Source: JBMOGA01 sp049318625 (GTDB lineage Bacteria > Pseudomonadota > Alphaproteobacteria > Rhizobiales > Hyphomicrobiaceae). Taken from it: 12,735 nt of DNA. Of this stretch, positions 1 to 6,175 are shown one piece after another (the first letter of the stretch is position 1; every line of letters begins with the position of its first letter). The DNA is taken from positions 1-12,735 of the forward strand of contig JBMOGA010000083.1 in the NCBI GenBank assembly GCA_049318625.1, given 5' to 3'. A model generated the notes under the pieces. That model was not told the origin of the DNA, did not search any database, and saw nothing but the letters and a program-made list of their open reading frames with translations. Made by a program: the position numbers and the translations under genes.

Positions 1-402
1 CACGGCGACAAGTCGGTTCCGCAGTGGCGGGGCGGTGGCAAGGCGTTCGGCCCCAAGCCGCGCAGCCATGCGATCGACATGCCGAAGAAGGTCCGTGCGC
101 TGGCTCTGCGTCATGCGCTGTCTGCCAAAGCGAAGGCCGGCGAGATCATCGTGATCGATGCGGCCCGTCTGGCTGAGCCGAAGACGAAGGCGCTTCGTGA
201 GCGTTTCGCCAAGCTCGAGCTCGGCAACGCTCTGATCATCGACGGTGCGGAGATCGACGCCGGGTTCGCCCGGGCGGCACGCAACATTCCGAATATCGAC
301 GTGCTGCCGGTCGTCGGCATCAACGTCTATGACATCCTGCGGCGGCGCAAGCTGGTGCTGACGAAGGCGGCCGTCGAGGCGCTGGAGGCGCGGTTCAAAT
401 GA
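1..402 (+). CDS. rplD: 50S ribosomal protein L4, 5' end missing
   Basis: L4 binds 23S rRNA domain I early in 50S assembly and sends a long loop into the peptide exit tunnel. The reading frame is open from base 1, so the gene enters from the left. The 133 visible residues begin inside that loop (QWRGGGKAFGPKPRSH) and continue through the globular core (VRALALRHAL, then VLPVVGINVYDIL) to TGA at 400-402. About the first third of a usual 200-residue L4 is outside the window. A later ATG at 79 lies inside the conserved protein and is not the start. The stop overlaps the rplW start (ATGA), which suggests translational coupling. In E. coli, L4 also represses its own S10 operon through the leader; any such leader here is upstream and not visible. 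Confidence 0.97.
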   Translation, partial: HGDKSVPQWRGGGKAFGPKPRSHAIDMPKKVRALALRHALSAKAKAGEIIVIDAARLAEPKTKALRERFAKLELGNALIIDGAEIDAGFARAARNIPNIDVLPVVGINVYDILRRRKLVLTKAAVEALEARFK

Positions 403-692
403 TCAAGCTCGACAGCTACGACGTCATCCTCTCGCCGGTCATCACCGAGAAGTCGACCCGTGCGAGTGAGAACAATCAGGTCGTGTTCAAGGTCCGTCCC
501 GACGCGACCAAGACGCAGATCAAGACGGCGGTCGAAAGCCTCTTCAATGTGAAGGTCAAGGCCGTCAACACGCTCGTACGCAAGGGCAAGCTCAAGACCT
601 TCCGGGGTCGGCGCGCATTGCTCTCCGATACCAAGAAGGCGATCGTCACGCTCGAGCCGGGTCACGGCATCGACGTCACGACCGGGCTCTGA
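399..692 (+). CDS. rplW: 50S ribosomal protein L23
   Basis: L23 sits at the rim of the peptide exit tunnel, where it docks trigger factor, SRP and the Sec translocon. The 97-residue length is normal for bacteria. The N-terminus has the family pattern DVILSPVITEKST, and a basic hairpin (NTLVRKGKLKTFRGRR, about residues 59-74) corresponds to the tunnel-facing loop. The start ATG overlaps the last bases of rplD as ATGA, so ribosomes finishing L4 can restart here. The gene ends nine bases before rplB. Confidence 0.97.
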   Translation: MIKLDSYDVILSPVITEKSTRASENNQVVFKVRPDATKTQIKTAVESLFNVKVKAVNTLVRKGKLKTFRGRRALLSDTKKAIVTLEPGHGIDVTTGL

Positions 693-701
693 GGCAACGT
701 C

Positions 702-1520
702 ATGGCACTCAAGACATATCGTCCGACATCGCCGGGTCTGCGCCACCTCGTTTCGGTGGACAAGAGCAACCTGTGGAAGGGTGGGCCGGTCAAAGTCCTC
801 GTCGAGGGCAAGAGCAAGACCGGCGGACGCAATACGCACGGCCGCATTACGACGCGGCACGTCGGCGGCGGGCACAAGCAGGCCTACCGGTTGATCGATT
901 TCCGGCGGCGCAAGCACGACGTGGCGGCGACGGTCGAGCGGTTCGAGTACGATCCGAACCGGACCGCGTTCATCGCGCTGCTGAAGTACGAAGACGGCGA
1001 GCTCGCCTACATCCTGGCGCCGCAGCGGCTGGCCATCGGCGACACGGTGATCGCCGGCGCCAAGGTCGACGTGAAGCCGGGTAATGCGATGCCGCTCAGC
1101 GCCATGCCGGTCGGTACGATCGTGCACAACGTCGAGCTCAAGCCGGGTCGTGGCGGTCAGGTCGCTCGCTCGGCCGGCTCCTACGTGCAGCTCGTCGGCC
1201 GCGATGCCGGGTGGGCGATCCTCAAGCTCGGCTCCGGGGAGACGCGCCGCGTCCGCGCCGACTGCATGGCGACGATCGGGGCCGTTTCGAACCCCGACAA
1301 CTCGAACCAGATCGTCGGCAAGGCCGGTCGCACCCGCTGGAAGGGCAAGCGTCCGACGGTCCGCTCGATCGCGATGAACCCGGTGGATCATCCGAACGGT
1401 GGTCGTACCAAGGGCGGCAAGCACTGGACGACGCCCTGGGGCAAGCCCACCAAGGGCGCGAAGACGCGCAGCAACAAGGCGACGGACAAGTACATCGTCC
1501 GCAGCCGCCACAAAGCTTAA
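702..1520 (+). CDS. rplB: 50S ribosomal protein L2 with altered HPHGG loop
   Basis: L2 binds 23S rRNA near the peptidyl transferase centre and helps hold the subunits together. The 272-residue protein has the OB-fold RNA-binding half (HVGGGHKQAYRLIDFRR, residues 53-69), the SH3-like half (AGRTRWKGKRPTVR, residues 208-221) and the conserved C-terminal end (TPWGKPTKGAKTRSNK). GAGG at 691-694 is spaced seven bases from the ATG. The odd part is residues 226-247: the usual bacterial DHPHGGGEG is DHPNGG followed directly by RTKGGKHWTTPW. The histidine equivalent to E. coli His229 is kept (His230), but the second is Asn232 and about three loop residues are gone. The C-terminus stops at RSRHKA, a few residues short of many relatives. 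The assignment is certain; the effect of the changes is unknown. Confidence 0.97.
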   Translation: MALKTYRPTSPGLRHLVSVDKSNLWKGGPVKVLVEGKSKTGGRNTHGRITTRHVGGGHKQAYRLIDFRRRKHDVAATVERFEYDPNRTAFIALLKYEDGELAYILAPQRLAIGDTVIAGAKVDVKPGNAMPLSAMPVGTIVHNVELKPGRGGQVARSAGSYVQLVGRDAGWAILKLGSGETRRVRADCMATIGAVSNPDNSNQIVGKAGRTRWKGKRPTVRSIAMNPVDHPNGGRTKGGKHWTTPWGKPTKGAKTRSNKATDKYIVRSRHKA

Positions 1521-1526
1521 GGCGGC

Positions 1527-1532
1527 AAGGAG
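1527..1532 (+). promoter_or_regulatory. ribosome binding site of rpsS
   Basis: AAGGAG lies six bases before GTG at 1539. It is the site that fixes this GTG as the rpsS start, giving the conserved N-terminus MARSVWKGPF. Confidence 0.85.
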
Positions 1533-1538
1533 AGACAC

Positions 1539-1817
1539 GTGGCACGTTCAGTTTGGAAAGGCCCGTTCGTCGACGGCTATCTGCTCAAGAAAGCGGATAA
1601 GTCTCGCCAGTCCGGGCGCAGCGAAGTCATCAAGATCTGGAGCCGGCGTTCCACGATCCTGCCGCAGTTCGTCGGTCTGACGTTCGGCGTCTACAATGGT
1701 CACAAGCACATCCCGGTCAACGTGTCGGAAGACATGATCGGCATGAAATTCGGCGAGTTCGCACCGACCCGGACGTTCTCCGGGCACGGTGGGGACAAGA
1801 AGGCCGTGAAGAGGTAA
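1539..1817 (+). CDS. rpsS: 30S ribosomal protein S19
   Basis: S19 forms a complex with S13 in the head of the small subunit and contacts the A-site finger and tRNA. It has 92 residues, the standard length. Recognisable blocks are ARSVWKGPFVD at the N-terminus, SRRSTILPQFVG (about residues 36-47) and GHKHIPVNVSEDMIGMKFGEFAPTRTF (about residues 53-79). It starts with GTG, chosen because of the strong AAGGAG just upstream. It lies between rplB and rplV, the standard S10-operon position. Confidence 0.97.
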   Translation: MARSVWKGPFVDGYLLKKADKSRQSGRSEVIKIWSRRSTILPQFVGLTFGVYNGHKHIPVNVSEDMIGMKFGEFAPTRTFSGHGGDKKAVKR

Positions 1818-1827
1818 GGGGCGCGAC

Positions 1828-2211
1828 ATGGGCAAACCAAAACACCCGCGCAGCCTCAAGGAAAACGAGGCTCGCGCGATCGCCCGGAACCTCCGGGTAT
1901 CGCCGCAGAAGCTCAACCTGGTTGCCGGTCTCATCCGCGGCAAGAAGGTCGGGCAGGCACTCTCTGACCTGGAGTTTTCGCGTAAGCGCATCTCTCAGGA
2001 CGTGCGCAAGTGCGTCATGAGCGCGGTGGCGAACGCGGAAAACAATCACGGGCTCGACGTCGACAACCTGATCGTCGCCGAAGCCTGGGTCGGCAAGAAT
2101 CTCGTGATGAAACGCTTCCACGCCCGCGGGCGCGGCCGCTCCGGCGCAATCATGAAGCCGTTCTCGCAGATCACGGTGGTGGTCCGCGAGGTCGAGGCCA
2201 AGGAGGCTTGA
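1828..2211 (+). CDS. rplV: 50S ribosomal protein L22
   Basis: L22 contacts all 23S rRNA domains, and its long beta-hairpin lines the exit tunnel near the macrolide site. The 127 residues include LRVSPQKLNLVAGLIRGK (about residues 27-44), the helix NAENNHGLDVDNL, and the hairpin region MKRFHARGRGRSGAIMKPFSQIT (about residues 94-116). The sequence closely resembles rhizobial L22. AAGGGG at 1816-1821 is six bases before the ATG. The end of the gene carries AAGGAGG at 2200-2206, which serves rpsC. Confidence 0.97.
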   Translation: MGKPKHPRSLKENEARAIARNLRVSPQKLNLVAGLIRGKKVGQALSDLEFSRKRISQDVRKCVMSAVANAENNHGLDVDNLIVAEAWVGKNLVMKRFHARGRGRSGAIMKPFSQITVVVREVEAKEA

Positions 2212-2215
2212 GGTC

Positions 2216-3013
2216 ATGGGTCAGAAAGTCAATCCAGTCGGTCTCCGCGTCGGCATCAACCGCACCTGGGACAGCCGGTGGTTCGCGCGCCGTGGCGAGT
2301 ACGGCCGCCTGCTGCACGAGGATTTCGCGATCCGCGAGCACATCCTGAAGCAGCAGCGTCAGGCCGGCATCTCCAAGGTCGTCATCGAGCGCCCGCACAA
2401 GAAGTGCCGTGTCACCGTCTACACTGCGCGGCCGGGCGTTCTGATCGGCAAGAAGGGCTCGGACATCGAGAAGCTCAAGAACGAGCTCACCCAGTTCACG
2501 AAGTCCGAGGTGCATCTCAACATCCTCGAGATCCGCAAGCCGGAGATCGATGCGACGCTGATCGCCGAGGGCATCGCCCAGCAGCTCGAGCGCCGCGTCG
2601 CCTTCCGGCGCGCCATGAAGCGCGCGGTGCAGTCGGCGCTTCGTCTCGGAGCTCTGGGCATCCGGATCAACGTCGCCGGACGTCTCGGCGGCGCCGAAAT
2701 CGCGCGGACCGAGTGGTATCGCGAGGGCCGGGTGCCGCTGCATACGCTGCGCGCGGATATCGACTTCGGGTACGGCCTCGCCAAGACGGCCTACGGTGTC
2801 ATCGGCATCAAGGTGTGGGTCTTCAAGGGCGAGATCATGGAGCATGATCCGATGGCGTCCGAGAAGCGGGCGCTGGACGTGCAAGAGGGCGGTGGCAGCG
2901 GCCGCGGTCGTCGTGACGGCGATCGGCGCGAGCGCGGCGACCGTGGAGATCGCGGCGACCGGGGTGGTCGTGACCGTGATCGCAGCGGCGGCGAAACCGC
3001 CGGGCAGGGCTGA
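2216..3013 (+). CDS. rpsC: 30S ribosomal protein S3 with Arg/Gly/Asp-rich tail
   Basis: S3 sits at the mRNA entry channel in the 30S head and helps unwind mRNA. It has 265 residues; many bacterial S3 proteins have about 210-235. The N-terminal block MGQKVNPVGLR is intact. The KH domain has the GKKG loop at residues 78-81. Arg131, Arg132 and Lys135 match the E. coli entry-channel residues used in unwinding. The C-terminal domain (WVFKGEI) ends near residue 222. Residues 224-265 form a low-complexity tail with RGD repeated three times and RDRDR. AAGGAGG inside the end of rplV is nine bases before the ATG. S3 tails vary widely in Alphaproteobacteria, so the tail is probably disordered and lineage-specific. 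Confidence 0.97.
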   Translation: MGQKVNPVGLRVGINRTWDSRWFARRGEYGRLLHEDFAIREHILKQQRQAGISKVVIERPHKKCRVTVYTARPGVLIGKKGSDIEKLKNELTQFTKSEVHLNILEIRKPEIDATLIAEGIAQQLERRVAFRRAMKRAVQSALRLGALGIRINVAGRLGGAEIARTEWYREGRVPLHTLRADIDFGYGLAKTAYGVIGIKVWVFKGEIMEHDPMASEKRALDVQEGGGSGRGRRDGDRRERGDRGDRGDRGGRDRDRSGGETAGQG

Positions 3014-3030
3014 GGAGACGGATACTCGTC

Positions 3031-3441
3031 ATGCTGCAACCGAAACGTACCAAGTTCCGGAAGGCCTTCAAGGGCCGGATCAAGGGAACCGCCAAGGGCG
3101 GCACGCTGCTGAACTTCGGATCGCATGGTCTCAAGGCCATGGAGCCGGAGCGGGTCACAGCGCGCCAGATCGAGGCCGCTCGCCGTGCCATCACGCGTCA
3201 CATGAAGCGTGCCGGCCGCGTGTGGATCCGCGTGTTCCCCGATCTTCCGGTTTCGAAGAAGCCCGCCGAAGTCCGCATGGGCTCCGGCAAGGGCTCGCCC
3301 GAGCTGTGGGTCGCCCGCGTCAAACCGGGCCGGATCATGTTCGAGCTCGACGGGGTGAACGACGCGACTGCGCGTGAGGCGCTCGAGCTCGGGGCTGCCA
3401 AGCTGCCGATCAAGACGCGCATCGTGTCGCGCACGATTTGA
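3031..3441 (+). CDS. rplP: 50S ribosomal protein L16
   Basis: L16 binds near the A site and peptidyl transferase centre and is needed late in 50S maturation. The length of 136 residues is normal. Seen motifs are MLQPKRTKFRK, the basic stretch RRAITRHMKRAGRVWIRVFPD (residues 51-71) and VRMGSGKGSPELWVA (residues 81-95). Arg82 corresponds to the E. coli arginine that is hydroxylated. GAGGAGA at 3012-3018 is 12 bases from the ATG, a little far but the only candidate. Only 14 bases separate its stop from the rpmC ATG. Confidence 0.97.
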   Translation: MLQPKRTKFRKAFKGRIKGTAKGGTLLNFGSHGLKAMEPERVTARQIEAARRAITRHMKRAGRVWIRVFPDLPVSKKPAEVRMGSGKGSPELWVARVKPGRIMFELDGVNDATAREALELGAAKLPIKTRIVSRTI

Positions 3442-3455
3442 CCGAGGATAGCGCC

Positions 3456-3668
3456 ATGAAGGCTGCCGATCTCAAGACGAAGACTCTCGATCAGCTGGAC
3501 GAGGAACTCGCCCGCCTGAAGAAGGAGCAGTTCAACCTGCGCTTCCAGGCGGCGACGGGCCAGCTCGAGAACACATCACGGGTGCGCGAGGTCCGACGCG
3601 ATATCGCACGCATCAAGACGATTGCACGGCAGAAGCAGACCGGCGTTAGCGCCGCCGCCAAGGGTTGA
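3456..3668 (+). CDS. rpmC: 50S ribosomal protein L29
   Basis: L29 is a small two-helix protein next to L23 at the tunnel exit. The 70-residue product MKAADLKTKTLDQLDEEL... is typical: helix one holds LKKEQFNLRFQ (about residues 22-32) and helix two holds SRVREVRRDIARIKTIA. The frame is open back to a TTG at 3438 overlapping the rplP stop, which would add six residues. I prefer ATG at 3456, because GAGGA at 3444-3448 is spaced seven bases from it and family members begin MKA. The tail VSAAAKG is short and unremarkable. Confidence 0.95.
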   Translation: MKAADLKTKTLDQLDEELARLKKEQFNLRFQAATGQLENTSRVREVRRDIARIKTIARQKQTGVSAAAKG

Positions 3669-3680
3669 GGAGAGAACTAG

Positions 3681-3920
3681 ATGCCGAAGCGCGTGCTGAC
3701 GGGCGTCGTCGTTTCCGACAAGAACGACAAGACCGTGGTCGTCGAGGTCGAGCGCCGGTTTACGCATCCGCTGCTCAAGAAGACGGTGCGGCGGTCGAAG
3801 AAGTATCACGCTCACGACGAGGCCAACTCCTTCAAGGTGGGCGACATGGTCCGCATCGAGGAGACGGCACCGATTTCTCGGAAGAAGCGGTGGGTGGTCC
3901 TGGCCACCAGCACCGGGTAG
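3681..3920 (+). CDS. rpsQ: 30S ribosomal protein S17
   Basis: S17 is a primary 16S rRNA binder with an OB fold, acting in assembly of the 5' domain. The 79 residues show MPKRVLTGVVVSDKNDKTVVV, RRFTHPLLKKTVRRSKKYHAHDE and the end motif KRWVVL, all standard. GGAGAG at 3669-3674 lies six bases before the ATG. Unlike its neighbours, the gene is followed by a 97-base gap with two stem-loops before rplN, so it closes the first packed block of the window. Confidence 0.96.
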   Translation: MPKRVLTGVVVSDKNDKTVVVEVERRFTHPLLKKTVRRSKKYHAHDEANSFKVGDMVRIEETAPISRKKRWVVLATSTG

Positions 3921-3922
3921 GA

Positions 3923-3952
3923 AGACTTTCGTGCGTTCCCGGATGAAAGTCT
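3923..3952 (+). promoter_or_regulatory. stem-loop just after rpsQ
   Basis: AGACTTTCGT (3923-3932) pairs with ATGAAAGTCT (3943-3952) over ten pairs, one of them G-U, around a ten-base loop. It begins three bases after the rpsQ stop codon. No U-run follows, so an intrinsic terminator is unlikely; a 3'-end, processing or stability element is possible. Confidence 0.6.
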
Positions 3953-3981
3953 GGGGCGCGGGTGGTAATTTGGCGAGACGG

Positions 3982-3998
3982 GGGTCCCTCGGGGACCC
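3982..3998 (+). promoter_or_regulatory. GC stem-loop before rplN
   Basis: GGGTCCC (3982-3988) and GGGACCC (3992-3998) form a perfect seven-pair stem with a three-base TCG loop. It ends six bases before the rplN ribosome binding site AAGGA (4005-4009). No U-run follows. It could tune rplN translation or mark an RNA processing site. Confidence 0.65.
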
Positions 3999-4017
3999 AG
4001 CATGAAGGACTGGTCCA

Positions 4018-4386
4018 ATGATCCAAATGGAGACCAATCTCGACGTCGCCGACAACTCGGGCGCGCGTCGCGTCCAGTGCATCAAGGTGCTGGGCGGGTC
4101 GAAAAGGAAGTATGCGTCGATCGGTGACACGATCGTCGTGGCCGTGCAGGAGGCCATTCCGCGCGGACGCGTGAAGAAGGGCCAGGTGATGAAGGCCGTC
4201 GTGGTGCGGACCGCCAAGGGTGTTCGCCGTCCGGACGGGTCGCTCATCCGCTTCGATCGCAACGCGGCGGTGCTGATCAACGCCCAGGGCGATCCGGTCG
4301 GCACGCGCATCTTCGGGCCGGTCACGCGCGAGCTGCGCACCAAGGCGCACATGAAGATCGTCTCGCTGGCGCCGGAGGTGCTGTAA
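4018..4386 (+). CDS. rplN: 50S ribosomal protein L14
   Basis: L14 is a beta-barrel protein at the subunit interface, contacting 16S rRNA helix 14 and the silencing factor RsfS. The 122 residues are the standard length. MIQMETNLDVADNSGARRVQCIKVLGGSKRKYA and the C-terminal GTRIFGPVTREL match the family closely. AAGGA at 4005-4009 is eight bases before the ATG. An out-of-frame ATG at 4002 overlaps this site and is not taken as a start. Its stop overlaps the rplX start as TAATG. In E. coli rplN opens the spc operon, and the preceding gap with two hairpins fits a boundary here too, although I see no clear promoter. Confidence 0.97.
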   Translation: MIQMETNLDVADNSGARRVQCIKVLGGSKRKYASIGDTIVVAVQEAIPRGRVKKGQVMKAVVVRTAKGVRRPDGSLIRFDRNAAVLINAQGDPVGTRIFGPVTRELRTKAHMKIVSLAPEVL

Positions 4387-4712
4387 TGGCGAGCGCGAAG
4401 ATCAAGAAGGGTGACCGCGTCGTCGTGACGACCGGCCGCGACAAGGGCAAGCAGGGCGAAGTGATCGCCGTGATGCCGAAGGAGAACCGGGCTGTGGTGC
4501 GCGGCGTGAACATCGTGCGCCGGCATACCCGCCAGACGCAGCAGACGCAGGGCGGCATCATCTCGAAAGAGGCGCCGATCGATATCTCGAACTTGGCGGT
4601 CGAGGACCCGAAGGACGGCAAGCCGACGCGTGTCGGTTTCCGCACCCTCGAGGACGGCCGCAAGGTCCGCTTCGCCAAGCGTTCGGGCGAGCTGATCCCT
4701 GAAAGGAACTGA
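4386..4712 (+). CDS. rplX: 50S ribosomal protein L24
   Basis: L24 is an assembly-initiator protein that nucleates folding of the 5' end of 23S rRNA. It has 108 residues. The KOW motif is at KKGDRVVVTTGRDKGKQGEVIAV (residues 7-29), followed by VRGVNIVRRHTRQ and the glycine block QGGIISKEAPID. The start overlaps the rplN stop (TAATG), so coupling is likely. AAAGGA at 4702-4707 near the end of the gene serves rplE. Confidence 0.96.
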   Translation: MASAKIKKGDRVVVTTGRDKGKQGEVIAVMPKENRAVVRGVNIVRRHTRQTQQTQGGIISKEAPIDISNLAVEDPKDGKPTRVGFRTLEDGRKVRFAKRSGELIPERN

Positions 4713-4714
4713 TG

Positions 4715-5395
4715 ATGGCCGACGAGAAGCAGAAGAAGGGCGGTCAGCCGGCGGGTGGCAAGGGTGCCGCCAAGGCCGAAGGCAAGGCCGCGAAGGCGCA
4801 AGCCAAGCCGGCGGCAGCTGCCGAGCCGCGGTCGTTCGCGCGCCCGAAGGACTACAAGCCGCGGATGAAGTCGCACTACGAGCAGGTGGTGCGGAAGGCG
4901 CTGACGGAGAAGTTCGGATACGCCAATCCGATGCAGGTGCCGAAGATCGAGAAGGTCGTGCTCAATATGGGCGTCGGCGAGGCTGTCAGCGACCGCAAGA
5001 AGGTCGAGAACGCCGCGTCGGATCTGGCTCTGATCTCGGGGCAGCGGCCGGTCGTGACGCGCGCCCGCAAGTCGATCGCCACCTTCAAGGTGCGCGACGG
5101 CATGGCGCTCGGTACGAAGGTGACGCTGCGCGGCGACCGCATGTACGAGTTTCTCGACCGTCTCGTGACGATCGCGCTGCCGCGCGTCAAAGACTTCCGT
5201 GGGCTGAACCCGAAGAGCTTCGACGGGCGCGGTAACTATGCCATGGGTCTCAAGGAGCACATCGTGTTCCCGGAGATTGACTATGACAAGGTTGACCAGA
5301 TCTGGGGTATGGACGTCATCGTCTGTACCTCGGCCCGCAACGACGATGAGGCTCGCGAGCTTCTTCGTGGTTTCAACTTCCCCTTCCGCACTTAG
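4715..5395 (+). CDS. rplE: 50S ribosomal protein L5 with N-terminal Ala/Lys extension
   Basis: L5 binds 5S rRNA in the central protuberance and contacts the P-site tRNA elbow. The conserved protein begins near residue 48 (YKPRMKSHYEQVV) and runs through KFGYANPMQVPKIEKVVLNMGVGEA, RARKSIATFKVRDGMALGTKVTLRG, and YAMGLKEHIVFPEIDYDK to the end. The total is 226 residues against the usual 178-187. The extra 45 or so residues are almost only Ala, Lys, Gly, Pro, Gln and Glu, and are probably disordered. Two ATGs stand side by side at 4712 and 4715. I take the second, because AAAGGA at 4702-4707 is seven bases from it, but only four from the first. The first overlaps the rplX stop. No in-frame ATG follows between the extension and the conserved core, apart from Met51 inside the core. 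Confidence 0.95.
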   Translation: MADEKQKKGGQPAGGKGAAKAEGKAAKAQAKPAAAAEPRSFARPKDYKPRMKSHYEQVVRKALTEKFGYANPMQVPKIEKVVLNMGVGEAVSDRKKVENAASDLALISGQRPVVTRARKSIATFKVRDGMALGTKVTLRGDRMYEFLDRLVTIALPRVKDFRGLNPKSFDGRGNYAMGLKEHIVFPEIDYDKVDQIWGMDVIVCTSARNDDEARELLRGFNFPFRT

Positions 5396-5441
5396 GACCT
5401 CGGCGACCGACCGACCAGCCGAAAGGCCTTTGGAGGACTTG

Positions 5442-5747
5442 ATGTCGAAGACCAGCTCGATCGAGAAGAACGAGAAGCGCCGCCGGATGGTAGCGCAATA
5501 CGCCGAGAGGCGGGCCGCTCTGAAGGCGCTCGCCAATGACATGTCGAAACCGGCGGAAGAGCGGTTCGCGGCGCGCATCAAGCTCGCCGAGTTGCCGCGC
5601 AACTCGTCGAAGACCCGCATCCGCAACCGGTGCGAACTGACGGGCCGCTCGCGCGGTTTCTACCGCAAGCTGAGAATGTGCCGCAACCAGCTTCGGGAAT
5701 TGGCCTCCAAGGGCCTCATCCCCGGCATGGTCAAGTCGAGCTGGTAA
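5442..5747 (+). CDS. rpsN: 30S ribosomal protein S14, long form
   Basis: S14 binds the 30S head next to S3 and S10. The 101-residue length is that of the long form lacking the zinc ribbon; only two cysteines are present (RNRCELTG and LRMCRNQ), not a CxxC pair. The motifs RRRMVAQYAERRAALKAL, LPRNSSKTRIRNRC and the C-terminal GLIPGMVKSSW are typical. ATG at 5442 is chosen because GGAGG at 5432-5436 stands five bases upstream; the frame extends further back but overlaps rplE. The 46-base gap before it has a short GACC repeat and nothing else I can name. Confidence 0.96.
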   Translation: MSKTSSIEKNEKRRRMVAQYAERRAALKALANDMSKPAEERFAARIKLAELPRNSSKTRIRNRCELTGRSRGFYRKLRMCRNQLRELASKGLIPGMVKSSW

Positions 5748-5759
5748 GGAGGCGTCCCG

Positions 5760-6158
5760 ATGACAATGAACGATCCATTGGGCGATATGCTGACACGCAT
5801 CCGCAATGCCCAGATGCGCCGCCGGCCGAAGGTTTCGACGCCGGCTTCGAACTTGCGCCAGCGCGTTCTCGACGTGCTGCTCGAGGAAGGCTACATCCGC
5901 GGTTATGCGCGGGTCGAGCAGAAGAACAAGACGGCCGAGATCGAGATCGAACTCAAGTACAACAACGGCTTGCCTGCGATCCGTGACATCAAGCGCGTCT
6001 CGAAGCCCGGCCGTCGCGTCTATTCGCCCGTGTCGGATCTCCCGACGGTCGCCAACGGCCTCGGCGTCGCCATTCTGTCCACGCCGAAGGGCGTGATGCC
6101 GGACTGGCGTGCGCGCGAGGAGAACGTCGGCGGCGAGATCCTTTGCAGCATCTTCTGA
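5760..6158 (+). CDS. rpsH: 30S ribosomal protein S8
   Basis: S8 binds the central domain of 16S rRNA and in E. coli represses the spc operon by binding mRNA near the start of rplE. The 132 residues include NDPLGDMLTRIRNAQ (residues 4-18), VSKPGRRVY, and the C-terminal RNA-binding block ILSTPKGVMPDWRAREENVGGEILC. AAGGAGG at 5746-5752 is seven bases before ATG at 5760. A second ATG at 5766 would drop only two residues and has poorer spacing. I did not recognise an S8-site mimic near rplE by eye. Confidence 0.96.
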   Translation: MTMNDPLGDMLTRIRNAQMRRRPKVSTPASNLRQRVLDVLLEEGYIRGYARVEQKNKTAEIEIELKYNNGLPAIRDIKRVSKPGRRVYSPVSDLPTVANGLGVAILSTPKGVMPDWRAREENVGGEILCSIF

Positions 6159-6175
6159 TCGGGGAGCTTGAAGCC

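Noticed and set aside
327..1538. 403-codon open frame on the minus strand across rplW and rplB
   Set aside because: It is exactly antisense to two certain ribosomal genes, has an arginine/aspartate-heavy composition typical of GC-rich shadows, and matches no known family.
3438..3455. TTG start giving L29 six more residues
   Set aside because: ATG at 3456 has the well-spaced GAGGA and yields the family N-terminus MKAADL.
3965..4017. Promoter for rplN
   Set aside because: TAATTT near 3967 is weakly -10-like, but I see no -35 at the right distance.
6143..6175. TTG start extending L6 into rpsH
   Set aside because: L6 proteins start MSRIGKRP; the GGGGAG site serves ATG 6176.
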